A DNA stretch of 64,000 nt from Candidatus Coatesiibacteriota bacterium (GTDB lineage Bacteria > RBG-13-66-14 > B26-G2 > JAUVZD01), in NCBI GenBank assembly GCA_030602715.1, contig JAUVZD010000012.1, positions 1-64,000 of the forward strand, given 5' to 3'. Below, piece by piece: positions 1-7,613 of the stretch. The translations under genes were made by a program, and so were the position numbers. Each line of letters starts with the position of its first letter. The first letter of the stretch is position 1. The notes beneath the pieces are model-generated. The model saw nothing but the letters and a program-made list of their open reading frames with translations, had not been told where the DNA came from and did no database searches.

Positions 1-265
1 ACAGCTCCACCTGCTCCACATAGGTCACCACCACCTCGCTCACCTTCATCCCCCCGGGTATGGAAACGCTCAACGGCACCAGGGGAACCATCGGCGCACC
101 TATCTCCCCGCCGAAGGCAGTCGCCTCTTCATAATTGAAAACCTGATAGCCGAAGCTATCCTCTACGCTGAACTGCTCGGCGGAGAAGGTAACCGTATAG
201 CCAAATCCCACCCCCGGTAGCGCCAAAAGCAAAGCGCCTAATACACAAATCATCAACTTACGCAT
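1..265 (-). CDS. Secreted protein, N-terminal part, gingipain (C25) propeptide-like; cut by window edge
   Basis: Only the first 88 codons are present; the gene runs off the left edge. The start is ATG preceded by AAAGGAG at a good distance. Residues 1-22 form a signal peptide (MRK then a hydrophobic run ending in GFG). What follows has the pattern GAPMVPLVPLSVSIPGG then a beta strand rich in Val. This resembles the propeptide of family C25 (gingipain-type) peptidases, where a G-x-P-x-L-P-v motif is followed by a V-P-x-G turn. The protein is therefore probably a secreted peptidase or an extracellular protein with that propeptide, but the catalytic part is outside the window. Confidence 0.55.
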   Translation of the reverse strand, partial: MRKLMICVLGALLLALPGVGFGYTVTFSAEQFSVEDSFGYQVFNYEEATAFGGEIGAPMVPLVPLSVSIPGGMKVSEVVVTYVEQVEL

Positions 266-471
266 GGGAAAAATCAGCTCCTTTCACAGCTTAACCGTTT
301 ACTCTTCTAATTTATAAATGCAGATAAAAATCAGCGCCAGACTAAACCACAATTAAAATTGAGAACATGCAAATAGTATATCTTGAAGAATGTAGCACAA
401 AAAGAGAGGGTAAGCAAGAAAAATACAAGAAAAAACCAGCCCAAAAAATCCCCGAGCAGACTCTATCATGT

Positions 472-504
472 AAAAAGCCCCCCACGCCTTGGCGGGGGGG
501 GCTT
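472..504 (-). terminator. Rho-independent terminator of the 538-1533 gene
   Basis: On the minus strand a 9-bp stem AAGCCCCCC/GGGGGGCTT (one bulge) is followed by TTTTT. A second perfect palindrome, CCCCGCC-TT-GGCGGGG at 512-527, lies between the stop codon and this hairpin. The same two-hairpin layout is repeated after the sister gene. Confidence 0.8.
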
Positions 505-537
505 CCTTAAACCCCGCCTTGGCGGGGCAGAGCCTGA

Positions 538-1533
538 CTACTCATACATCGCCTTGATGTAGCCCAGAGATGTCGGCTGGACGGTTACATAAGCACCGAT
601 GCTAAAGGAGTAAGTGACCTCTTCCATAGAATTAGTTAAGAGGTCCAGTATCGCGTAGTCGGGTGGGCTCAGGGTAACATTTACCGTGTCGCCCTCGCTG
701 AAGTCGGAATCGGGGTCAAAGGTAACCTCGTAGTCACTCGGGTCGCCGGTGATGGTGATGGTCCCGCTGACCTTGCTCTTGGCAACCTCCACCAAAAACG
801 AGTCGGTGTTGATGGTGTCACTGTCCACACCGCTATCGGCGTCGCAGCAATGCCAGACGATGTTGGTATCCGGAGGGGCGGTGTCGCCGTCTGCGGGGTT
901 GTATTGGTCACCGTAGGGACCCGCAACGTCGTCGTTTACCAGCAGGCGGGCCATAACGTGACCAAACAGCCAGGTGTAGTCATACCAAGTGCCGACGTAA
1001 TACCAAAAACCACCAGACCCGCTAGTGTCAGTGTCGGTACAAATTCCAGCGCTGGAAATTTGCGCTTCCGACCCGGGATGGGTTACGGTACCATTGGAAA
1101 AGAAAATGAGAGGGTCAAAGTCGGCTGAATCTTTCCACCCACTACTGCCGTCGAAATAGACCGGTACCGAACCGCCTATCAGGCTACTGCCCCATACCGG
1201 CGTTCCACCCGAATCCTCCAGCACATCCATGATAATATCGCCGGTGCCGGAACCGTAAATATAACCCCTCACGAGAATAAGCCAGCAGTCATAAGGAATA
1301 GTGATGGTGTTAAAAATTTGCCAGCTTCCGGTGAAATAGTAAGGGCCGGGCGTACCGTTGTCGTTGCTCAGCTCCTGCTCAGATGGAAACATAGGCGCCG
1401 GCGGCAGATTGTAGAAGTGACCGGGCACACCCACCCCGCCTATGGCGGGGGGAGTGGGCACAAGCTCAATCTCCTTAGCCATAAGTGGAGCGGCCACCAA
1501 CAACACCACAACTATTAGTAATAGCTTTTTCAT
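538..1533 (-). CDS. Secreted Ig-like domain protein, copy 1 of a tandem pair
   Basis: This is a 331-residue exported protein of unknown function. The start is the ATG at 1533, which has GGGGG before it and opens a clear signal peptide (MKKLLLIVVVLL...PLMA); an in-frame start further upstream would lie inside the promoter repeat. The middle is rich in Gly, Asp, Tyr and Trp and differs from the sister gene. The last 130 residues are nearly identical to it and fit a bacterial Ig-like (SbsA/Big_5 type) fold: NPADGDT at the start, a central VSGTITI strand and a final YSFSIG strand. The protein ends with the short tail QPTSLGYIKAMYE, also found in the neighbour and in a relic at 10284. A cell-surface or extracellular role is inferred. 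Confidence 0.8.
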   Translation of the reverse strand: MKKLLLIVVVLLVAAPLMAKEIELVPTPPAIGGVGVPGHFYNLPPAPMFPSEQELSNDNGTPGPYYFTGSWQIFNTITIPYDCWLILVRGYIYGSGTGDIIMDVLEDSGGTPVWGSSLIGGSVPVYFDGSSGWKDSADFDPLIFFSNGTVTHPGSEAQISSAGICTDTDTSGSGGFWYYVGTWYDYTWLFGHVMARLLVNDDVAGPYGDQYNPADGDTAPPDTNIVWHCCDADSGVDSDTINTDSFLVEVAKSKVSGTITITGDPSDYEVTFDPDSDFSEGDTVNVTLSPPDYAILDLLTNSMEEVTYSFSIGAYVTVQPTSLGYIKAMYE

Positions 1534-1570
1534 CTTCGTTCCCCCTTTTTTGGTTTTCTCACTCTCTACC

Positions 1571-1599
1571 CATATAGTTAGAGAATAATCCCCACCCAA
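1571..1599 (-). promoter_or_regulatory. Putative promoter of secreted protein copy 1
   Basis: TTGGGT (1599-1594), a 17-bp spacer and TATATG (1576-1571) read on the minus strand. The same elements with the same spacing are conserved in front of copy 2, within about 110 bp of duplicated upstream sequence. Confidence 0.4.
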
Positions 1600-1708
1600 A
1601 ACTGCGATTGTACCTTTTTTAACATAATCTCTCCCCCATTTCAAGTCTTTTATTCAAATACATAATTTAAAAAATCACCTCAATTTTCTAAAGTAACGGC
1701 TGGCACGA

Positions 1709-1734
1709 AAAAACCCCCCCCTTGGCGGGGGGGC
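1709..1734 (-). terminator. Terminator of secreted protein copy 2
   Basis: On the minus strand a G/C hairpin (GCCCCCCC, loop GCCAA, GGGGGGG) is followed by TTTTTT. It is preceded by the palindrome CCCCGCC-TT-GGCGGGG near 1743-1758, matching the arrangement after copy 1. Confidence 0.75.
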
Positions 1735-1769
1735 TTCCTTAAACCCCGCCTTGGCGGGGCAGAGCTTGA

Positions 1770-2747
1770 CTACTCATACATCGCCTTGATGTAGCCCACC
1801 GATGTCGGCTGGACGGTTACATAAGAACCGACGCTAAAGGAGTAAGTGACCTCATCCATAGAATTAGTTAAGAGGTCCAGTATCTCGTAGTCGGGTGGGC
1901 TCAGGGTAACATTTACCGTGTCACCCTCGGTGAAGTCGGAATCGGGGTCAAAGGTAACCTCGTAGTCACTCGGGTCGCCGGTGATGGTGATGGTCCCGCT
2001 GACCTTGCTCTTGGCAACCTCCACCAACATAGAGTCGGTGTTGATGGTATCACTGTCCACCCCGATATCGTCGTCATAGCAATGCCAGACGACGTTGGTA
2101 TCCGGAGCGGCGGTGTCGCCGTCAGCGGGGTTGTATTGGTCACCGTAGGGACCGTCGGCGTCGTCGTTGACAAAGCAGCGGAGGGCATAGATATACCAAC
2201 CAGCGTCCCAGCCGTAGAAGTCCTGGTAGAAGTGAGATGTGTCGCCGGAGTCGGCAGGTGGTCCCCCTGGAGAGGTGGTATCATCCCAGCCGAGGATGCT
2301 ATAGAAATCACCGTCGTCGTCAAAAACAGGCGGGTCAACATCTACCTCGTACCAATTAAAACCTGAGCCAGAGCACTGGAATGACTCATCCCAGTAGAGT
2401 GTTCCCGAATCGGGGTCGCCACCCGAATTTTCGTAGAAGTAGCCATGGCAGTTAGCAGTGCCTACGTCATAGTAGCAAATCTTGTAGCGGGTAATCCAAC
2501 ATGCATAACCTGGGTCAAAATTGCATGCGAATCTAACCCCGTAGGATGCCCAAGGTGCATAACTACCGAAGTCGCCATCATCGTAGTATAGCTCCTGCTC
2601 GGTTGGAAACTTCGGCGACAATGGCAGGCTGTAGAAGTGACCGGGGATACCCACGCCGTCCACTGGAGTAGGCACAAGCTCAATCTCCTTAGCCACAAGC
2701 GGTGTAGCCACCAACAAAACCGCAACTACCACTAAAAGCTTCTTCAT
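1770..2747 (-). CDS. Secreted Ig-like domain protein, copy 2 of a tandem pair
   Basis: This 325-residue protein has an N-terminal signal peptide (MKKLLVVVAVLLVATPLVA) and starts at ATG after GGGGG. The first 40 and last 130 residues match the gene at 538-1533 closely, while the middle (about residues 50-190, rich in Asp, Gly, Tyr and paired Cys) is unrelated or strongly diverged. The C-terminal part has the Ig-like pattern and the same QPTSVGYIKAMYE tail. Promoter, leader, coding ends and terminator are all duplicated, so the two genes form a recent tandem duplication with a swapped or fast-evolving central domain. The function is unknown; surface exposure is inferred. Confidence 0.8.
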   Translation of the reverse strand: MKKLLVVVAVLLVATPLVAKEIELVPTPVDGVGIPGHFYSLPLSPKFPTEQELYYDDGDFGSYAPWASYGVRFACNFDPGYACWITRYKICYYDVGTANCHGYFYENSGGDPDSGTLYWDESFQCSGSGFNWYEVDVDPPVFDDDGDFYSILGWDDTTSPGGPPADSGDTSHFYQDFYGWDAGWYIYALRCFVNDDADGPYGDQYNPADGDTAAPDTNVVWHCYDDDIGVDSDTINTDSMLVEVAKSKVSGTITITGDPSDYEVTFDPDSDFTEGDTVNVTLSPPDYEILDLLTNSMDEVTYSFSVGSYVTVQPTSVGYIKAMYE

Positions 2748-2789
2748 CTTCGTTCCCCCTTTTTTGGCTTGGTTTTCTCACTCTCTACC

Positions 2790-2818
2790 CATATAGTGAG
2801 AGAATAATCCCCACCCAA
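2790..2818 (-). promoter_or_regulatory. Putative promoter of secreted protein copy 2
   Basis: TTGGGT (2818-2813), 17-bp spacer, TATATG (2795-2790) on the minus strand. Conservation with the equivalent site of copy 1 is the main support. Confidence 0.4.
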
Positions 2819-2960
2819 AACTGCGATTGTACCTTTTTTAACATAATCTCTCCCCCATTTCAAGCCTTTTTCAAGCTTTTTTCAATATAATCGGTATTTG
2901 TTGTTGATAATCCCCGCCCCTTCCTGATGCCACCAAAAGCGTTTTGCCGATGGATTTTTC

Positions 2961-2990
2961 TTGCAATGGTTGCTTCAGAAGTGTTATATT
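2961..2990 (+). promoter_or_regulatory. Putative dnaN promoter
   Basis: TTGCAA, an 18-bp spacer and TATATT lie 45 bp before the dnaN start. Both hexamers match the sigma70 consensus at four or more positions. Confidence 0.45.
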
Positions 2991-3034
2991 TGGGCAAATT
3001 GAAAAATCTTCACTTTCTCAGGAGGTAACCCACG

Positions 3035-4147
3035 GTGGAGGTATTGTGCGCTAAAAAGGAGCTACTATCCGCACTGGGCGCCGCCTCAGCAGCGGTGAGC
3101 AGAAGAAGCACCCTACCAGCCCTCTCCAATCTCCTACTGGAGGCGGTGCAGGGAAAGCTCTCGGTGATGGGCACCGACCTGGAGCTTTCCATTAAGTGCC
3201 AGAGTGAGGGCAACATCCTCTCCGAGGGGCGCATCACCCTCCCCTCCCAGAAGTTCTTTGACATCGTCAGGGAGCTACCCGAGGGCGAGGTGATGATAAA
3301 AGTTGAGGGGCTTTCTGCGGAGATCACCTGCGAGCGAGCCAACTTCCGCCTGCAGGGTATGGGCGCCGAGGAGTATCCCACCTGGCCCACGGTTGAGGGG
3401 CAGGTGCTCAGACTGCCCAAAGCCACCATGCAGAACATATTTCGTCAGACCATCTTTGCTGTCTCCGAGGACGAGACCCGCTACACCATGAACGGCATCT
3501 GCATGCAGATGGAGGGACGCAAGCTGATCTGCGTGGCTACCGACGGCTACCGCTTAGCCTTCCGCAGTGAGGAGCTTGCGGTGGAACCCTCGGGAATAAT
3601 AGACATCATCCTTCCCGCAAAAGCCGCCGAACAGCTCGTCAAACTGCTGGGCGACTCCCCCGCCAAAGGCGGGGGCGGGGACGAGGTGGAGGTGACCTTC
3701 GGGGAGACCCACATCCTCTGGGATTTAGGGGATACCCAGATAGCCTCCCGGCTGATAGAGGGGCGCTTTCCCCCCTATCAGGAGGTCATTCCTTCGGAAT
3801 TTCCCTTCTCCGCCAGCGTGGACCGCCCTCTACTGCAGGAGGTGGTCAACAGAGTGGCTCTGATGGCAGATGAGAGAAGCCGGCAGATAATCCTGTCTTT
3901 CTCCGAGGATAACATTGAGGTTAAGGCTTCCACCGCCGATGTCGGCGAGGGACGGGAGACGGTGCCCTGCACCTACAAAGGCGACCCCATGACCCTGGGG
4001 TATAACTACATCTTCCTCAGCGAAACGCTGAAGAGCTTTGATGAGGACATCATCACCGTAGACCTGATTGACCAGGTAAAGCAGGGGCGCTTCTCCGCCC
4101 AGGGGGATGAAAACCACTTCTGCATTCTCATGCCCACCAAGCTGTAA
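3035..4147 (+). CDS. dnaN: DNA polymerase III sliding clamp (beta subunit)
   Basis: The product (370 residues, a normal length for the family) is the ring-shaped clamp that tethers DNA polymerase III to DNA. The start is GTG at 3035 with AGGAGG ten bases upstream. The three repeated clamp domains can be followed: the N-terminal LPALSNLLLEA and TDLELSI, the middle ATDGYRLAF, and a C-terminal domain ending CILMPTKL, which is the conserved C terminus of the family. recF follows after 18 bases, so the two are probably co-transcribed, the common bacterial order. dnaA and gyrB are not beside them. Confidence 0.97.
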   Translation: MEVLCAKKELLSALGAASAAVSRRSTLPALSNLLLEAVQGKLSVMGTDLELSIKCQSEGNILSEGRITLPSQKFFDIVRELPEGEVMIKVEGLSAEITCERANFRLQGMGAEEYPTWPTVEGQVLRLPKATMQNIFRQTIFAVSEDETRYTMNGICMQMEGRKLICVATDGYRLAFRSEELAVEPSGIIDIILPAKAAEQLVKLLGDSPAKGGGGDEVEVTFGETHILWDLGDTQIASRLIEGRFPPYQEVIPSEFPFSASVDRPLLQEVVNRVALMADERSRQIILSFSEDNIEVKASTADVGEGRETVPCTYKGDPMTLGYNYIFLSETLKSFDEDIITVDLIDQVKQGRFSAQGDENHFCILMPTKL

Positions 4148-4165
4148 GCCTGCGGGGGTGGGGAA

Positions 4166-5278
4166 TTGCAGCTGGAAAGCCTCTATCTCTACAACTTCCG
4201 CAATCTTCCCACCCTGCGGATGTCGCCCTACCAAGGCATCAATCTGATCATCGGGCCCAACGGAGCGGGTAAGACCAATCTGTTGGAGGCGATCCACTTC
4301 CTGGCAACCACCCGTTCCCACCGCCTGGCAAAAGACCGCTACCTCCTCCGCAAAACGGAGGAGGTTTTCTCCGTTGTGGGGGAGGTGGTCACCCGAAGCG
4401 GAAGGAGGAAGTTGCGCATCAACTATTCAAAGGGGCATAAGCAAGCCCATGTGGATGGCGAGAGGGCGGTGCGTCTCTCCGAGGTGGTGGGGATACTGGC
4501 ACTATCCATATTCTCCCCCCAGGATTTGAACTTCATCCGTGGCGCACCCGCCCTAAGGCGCCGGCTGATTGATATGTGGGCTTGCCAGATGGAACACGAT
4601 TATCTGGAGGAGCTTCACGCCTACCGCATTGCTCTCCGACAGCGTAGCAGTCTACTCCGCTCCGTCTATCAGGGTCAGAGCGCCCCCGACCAGCTGGAGG
4701 TCTGGGAGCAGGAGCTTGCCACTCACGCCGCTCCCCTGATACTTCGCCGGATGGAGATCATCCCCCGTCTATCCTCCGCCCTCGGTGAAAACTACGCCCT
4801 CCTCTCAGGTAACGCCGAGGAAGCGAGCTTGGAATATCTCCCCTCCCTGGACCCGCTCCCCCAGAGTGGAATTGAGGAGATAAGCTCCACCCTGAAGAAG
4901 GAGCTGTTAATGCGACGGGGGAGGGATATCTCCCTGGGGCAGACCTCCATAGGTCCTCACCGGGACGAGGTGCGCTTCCTTGTAGACGGGAACAGAGCCG
5001 ACCTCTACGCCAGCCAGGGTCAGGTGCGACTGTTAGCCCTCTCCCTGCGCCTGGCGGAACACCGCCTGCTTGAGGAGAGGTTGGGCGAGGAGCCGCTCAT
5101 GCTCCTTGACGATGTGGACAGCGAACTGGATGAGGCACGGCTCTCAAAGACCCTCTCCCTCCTTCCCCGGATGGGACAGGTCTTCATCACCACCACCCAG
5201 GAGAAGCTTTCCCATCTGATTCCCGACCCCAAGGCGATATGGAGAATGGAGGCAGGTCGCCTGGAACGGGAAAATTGA
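4166..5278 (+). CDS. recF: DNA replication and repair ATPase RecF
   Basis: RecF is an SMC-like ATPase that loads RecA at gaps together with RecO and RecR. The 370-residue product has Walker A GPNGAGKT (residues 30-37), the ABC-type signature region ASQGQVRLLAL, and Walker B LMLLDDVDSELD near the C terminus. The start is TTG at 4166 after a G-rich ribosome site in the 18-base gap behind dnaN. An ATG start is not available at this point, and the MQLESLYLYNFRN opening is typical of RecF, which supports the TTG. Confidence 0.96.
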   Translation: MQLESLYLYNFRNLPTLRMSPYQGINLIIGPNGAGKTNLLEAIHFLATTRSHRLAKDRYLLRKTEEVFSVVGEVVTRSGRRKLRINYSKGHKQAHVDGERAVRLSEVVGILALSIFSPQDLNFIRGAPALRRRLIDMWACQMEHDYLEELHAYRIALRQRSSLLRSVYQGQSAPDQLEVWEQELATHAAPLILRRMEIIPRLSSALGENYALLSGNAEEASLEYLPSLDPLPQSGIEEISSTLKKELLMRRGRDISLGQTSIGPHRDEVRFLVDGNRADLYASQGQVRLLALSLRLAEHRLLEERLGEEPLMLLDDVDSELDEARLSKTLSLLPRMGQVFITTTQEKLSHLIPDPKAIWRMEAGRLEREN

Positions 5279-5342
5279 AGGATACCCTGCCCAAACTTCA
5301 ATAAAAATTAATATGCCCCAACACAGCGATTGCGGGATAATA

Positions 5343-5351
5343 TGATATACT
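5343..5351 (+). promoter_or_regulatory. Putative extended -10 promoter of the MoeA-like gene
   Basis: TG-A-TATACT is an extended -10 element about 43 bp before the ATG at 5394. No good -35 is visible, which is acceptable for extended -10 promoters. Confidence 0.35.
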
Positions 5352-5393
5352 ATATTAAAATTCGTCGTTAAACCATACTTGAGGAGGTCTTTG

Positions 5394-6608
5394 ATGCTCT
5401 CCTTACACGATGTCCCCGCGGTCATCAAGGAGAATATCACCACCCCCCCACCCGTATTCTTCCACCCTCAGGATGCACTTGGTTTAGTCAGCGCCGGAGA
5501 CACCCGTGCTCCGGCGGACATTCCCCCCTTCTCGGTGGCTCAGGTGGACGGTTGGGCGGTCTTCGCCCACAACCTGAGCCGGGGGGCGACAACCCTGAAG
5601 GTCGCAGGATGGTCCTCCCCCAAACAGCCTTATTTCCAGAGTGTGTCCAGTGGACATTGTCTTGCGGTAAGCGTCGGCGCAAAAATACCTTCCGGGCCGA
5701 ACTGCGTCATCCCCGCCGACATCTCCGATATCCAGGTGGGGGTAGAGCTCAAGCTGGAGGGACCGGTGAGCAAGGGGGAAAACATCACCCCCCTGGGAAG
5801 CACGGTTAAGCGAGGGGCGCTGTTGATGATTCAGGGGACGGTGATCACCCCCCAGCGGATAGCGGCTGCGATAGCTGCGGGGGTGATAGAGGTGGCGGTC
5901 TTTCCCCCTCCTGGTGTGGCGGTGATGGTCACCGGGCCTGGATTGGTGGAGCCGGGAAAGCCGAGGAAAGAGGATGAGAGCTATAATTTCTATTGGCGGA
6001 TGATGGAGAGAAGGCTTTGCGAGTTGAATGTGAGGGAGGTGGAATACATAGGCTTGATTCCCCCCGAAATCTCCAGATGGGAGAAGGCACTGGATAAAGC
6101 CTCCAAAGCGGATGTGCTCATAATAATCGGGGGGAGGTCTCCATCCGACAGGGAGCCCTTCACCAAACTGCTGACCGACAGGGGAGCGGAGGTTCTCTTT
6201 GACGGGGTGGAATGTTCCCCGGGAGGGGATATACTCTGCGCAAAGAAGGAGAAGAGAGCGGTCTTTCTGCAGATAGGGAGGAGTTTTCTCAACCTGCTCT
6301 CAGCACAAGGCGAATTCGTGGAGCCCATCATCGGTCGTATGATGGGCTTGCCGGCGACCAGCCCAACGATAGTCAAAGCCAGGCTGGCAAAGCCCCAACC
6401 CCTACCCCCGGGGGAAGGACCCCGTTTCGTCCTCGGCAGGCTGGTATATCGAAAGGGAAAGCCGAAGGTCCTTCCCTTTGAGTATGGTAGCTACGACGAC
6501 ATCTCCGCCGGCTCCAAAGCCTTCGGGGCTTTCCTGGCGGAGGGTGTAGAAGAGAAGCTGGACAAGGACACGGAGGTTGAGTTTCGGCTGTGGCGGGAGA
6601 TTTTGTGA
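5394..6608 (+). CDS. Divergent MoeA-like (molybdopterin molybdenumtransferase) protein
   Basis: The length (404 residues) and the order of blocks follow MoeA, which inserts molybdenum into molybdopterin. The start is ATG 5394, six bases after GAGGAGG. VDGWAV near residue 50 matches the S-x-VDG-[YF]-A block, GENI and the strand P-x-GVAVMVTG match the MoeA domains, and a MoCF-like domain follows (ADVLIIIGGRS). Several normally conserved residues differ: TGAMxPxGAD reads VGAKIPSGPN, the TGDE motif reads TGPG, and GGVSVGDYD reads GGRSPSDRE. The fold is probably kept, but classical molybdenum insertion is doubtful. No other molybdenum cofactor gene is nearby. It could be a MoeA paralogue with another role. 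Confidence 0.65.
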   Translation: MLSLHDVPAVIKENITTPPPVFFHPQDALGLVSAGDTRAPADIPPFSVAQVDGWAVFAHNLSRGATTLKVAGWSSPKQPYFQSVSSGHCLAVSVGAKIPSGPNCVIPADISDIQVGVELKLEGPVSKGENITPLGSTVKRGALLMIQGTVITPQRIAAAIAAGVIEVAVFPPPGVAVMVTGPGLVEPGKPRKEDESYNFYWRMMERRLCELNVREVEYIGLIPPEISRWEKALDKASKADVLIIIGGRSPSDREPFTKLLTDRGAEVLFDGVECSPGGDILCAKKEKRAVFLQIGRSFLNLLSAQGEFVEPIIGRMMGLPATSPTIVKARLAKPQPLPPGEGPRFVLGRLVYRKGKPKVLPFEYGSYDDISAGSKAFGAFLAEGVEEKLDKDTEVEFRLWREIL

Positions 6609-6633
6609 TTTTAAGTAAAACGCAATCAATAAT

Positions 6634-6663
6634 GTGTCAGCGAAAACTGGCACTTTCTTTTTT
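6634..6663 (+). terminator. Terminator of the MoeA-like gene
   Basis: A 7-bp stem GTGTCAG/CTGGCAC (one G-U pair) with a CGAAAA loop is followed by TTTCTTTTTT. Confidence 0.7.
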
Positions 6664-6677
6664 CTAAAATTTAAGGC

Positions 6678-6706
6678 TTGATAAACCCCCGAACATATCA
6701 TATCAT
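6678..6706 (+). promoter_or_regulatory. Promoter of the haem membrane protein
   Basis: TTGATA, a 17-bp spacer and TATCAT, each matching the sigma70 consensus at five of six positions, lie just after the upstream terminator. Confidence 0.55.
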
Positions 6707-6759
6707 TCGTAAATAAGAGCATAGTAAAAACCTATTATTTAGGAAAAAGGTGGCATACT

Positions 6760-7434
6760 ATGAACCCCAAAATCATCTTCATCATAGCTTTAACCCTTCT
6801 AGCGACAGTCCTATCCTCACCACAACTCACCCAAGCGCGACCCGAATACGCCTCCGCAGAGGCGCTTTCCTGCGCTTCATGCCACGCCTCCGTCAGCGGT
6901 GGAGGACCCCGCTTGGCTTTGGGGCGCTACTTTCAGGAGAACGGCTATTCCACTGTGGGCTACAAAGAATCCACCTCTAACACTGCGGTGGTTTCTGCGG
7001 ATGCGGAAAGGGAGCGCTCCCGAATAAACCTCCATCTCTCAATCAAATCCTGGTCAACCACGGTGGTTCTGGTTCTGGCCGTCGCCACTTTCTCCCTGAT
7101 GGCAATCCTACGCCTGCTTTTGAAGCTGGGTAGACACATACCCCCCATAGTGCTCGCCTTCCACCGCTTGGCAGGCTATACCCTGGTCCTGCTGGTCCTG
7201 GCACTGGCAATATACTGCCTGGTTGCTTTGGGCGTAGACATGAGCGTCCCTCGCTCCGCCTGGCACGGGGTGCTGGGCTTTGCACTGATCGGGCTTCTGG
7301 GGCTAAAAATTGTGGTCATTCGCTTACAAATGCGCCCCTGGCAGGTATGTTTATGGTTAGGCGGAGCGATAACCGTTGTCACCATACTGCTCTTCCTCTC
7401 CTCAGCGTGGTGGTATTTTACCTCCTTCTCCTGA
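6760..7434 (+). CDS. Membrane protein with a c-type haem site and four-helix cytochrome b-like part
   Basis: The 224-residue product begins with a signal peptide (to about residue 25). A single CASCH haem c motif follows near residue 40, in a periplasmic segment that would hold one covalent haem. Four hydrophobic helices occupy about residues 100-220 and carry His residues at their ends (FHRLAGY and WHGVLGF). Paired His of this kind bind b-type haem in b561-like proteins. The likely role is electron transfer between periplasm and membrane. The start is ATG with GGAAAAAGGTGG upstream. No partner oxidoreductase is adjacent, so the electron donor and acceptor are unknown. Confidence 0.6.
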   Translation: MNPKIIFIIALTLLATVLSSPQLTQARPEYASAEALSCASCHASVSGGGPRLALGRYFQENGYSTVGYKESTSNTAVVSADAERERSRINLHLSIKSWSTTVVLVLAVATFSLMAILRLLLKLGRHIPPIVLAFHRLAGYTLVLLVLALAIYCLVALGVDMSVPRSAWHGVLGFALIGLLGLKIVVIRLQMRPWQVCLWLGGAITVVTILLFLSSAWWYFTSFS

Positions 7435-7530
7435 TCCACTGTTTTTCAGATTAAAATCTTCCTTACGCTTGGGGCTTTCCCCTTACATTTTATAATTATG
7501 ATTGCAAATGTGGATTTAGCAATTCCCCCC

Positions 7531-7559
7531 TTGTCACCCGCTCACTTTTGATGTAAAAT
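7531..7559 (+). promoter_or_regulatory. Promoter of the Tat-exported phosphodiesterase-like gene
   Basis: TTGTCA, a 17-bp spacer and TAAAAT match the sigma70 consensus at five of six positions each, 54 bp before the start codon. Confidence 0.6.
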
Positions 7560-7613
7560 ATCCCCCAAGCTATTCCCCTTAAAGAAAAAAGCTGATTTAG
7601 GAAGGATATATCC

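Noticed and set aside
472..1758. Repeated GC-rich hairpins as a CRISPR array or mobile element
   Set aside because: There are only two sets, each just after a duplicated gene and ending in T-runs; they are terminators.
2902..2910. Single DnaA-box-like site TGTTGATAA before dnaN as an origin of replication
   Set aside because: Only one imperfect site is visible, with no cluster and no AT-rich unwinding region; dnaA is absent.
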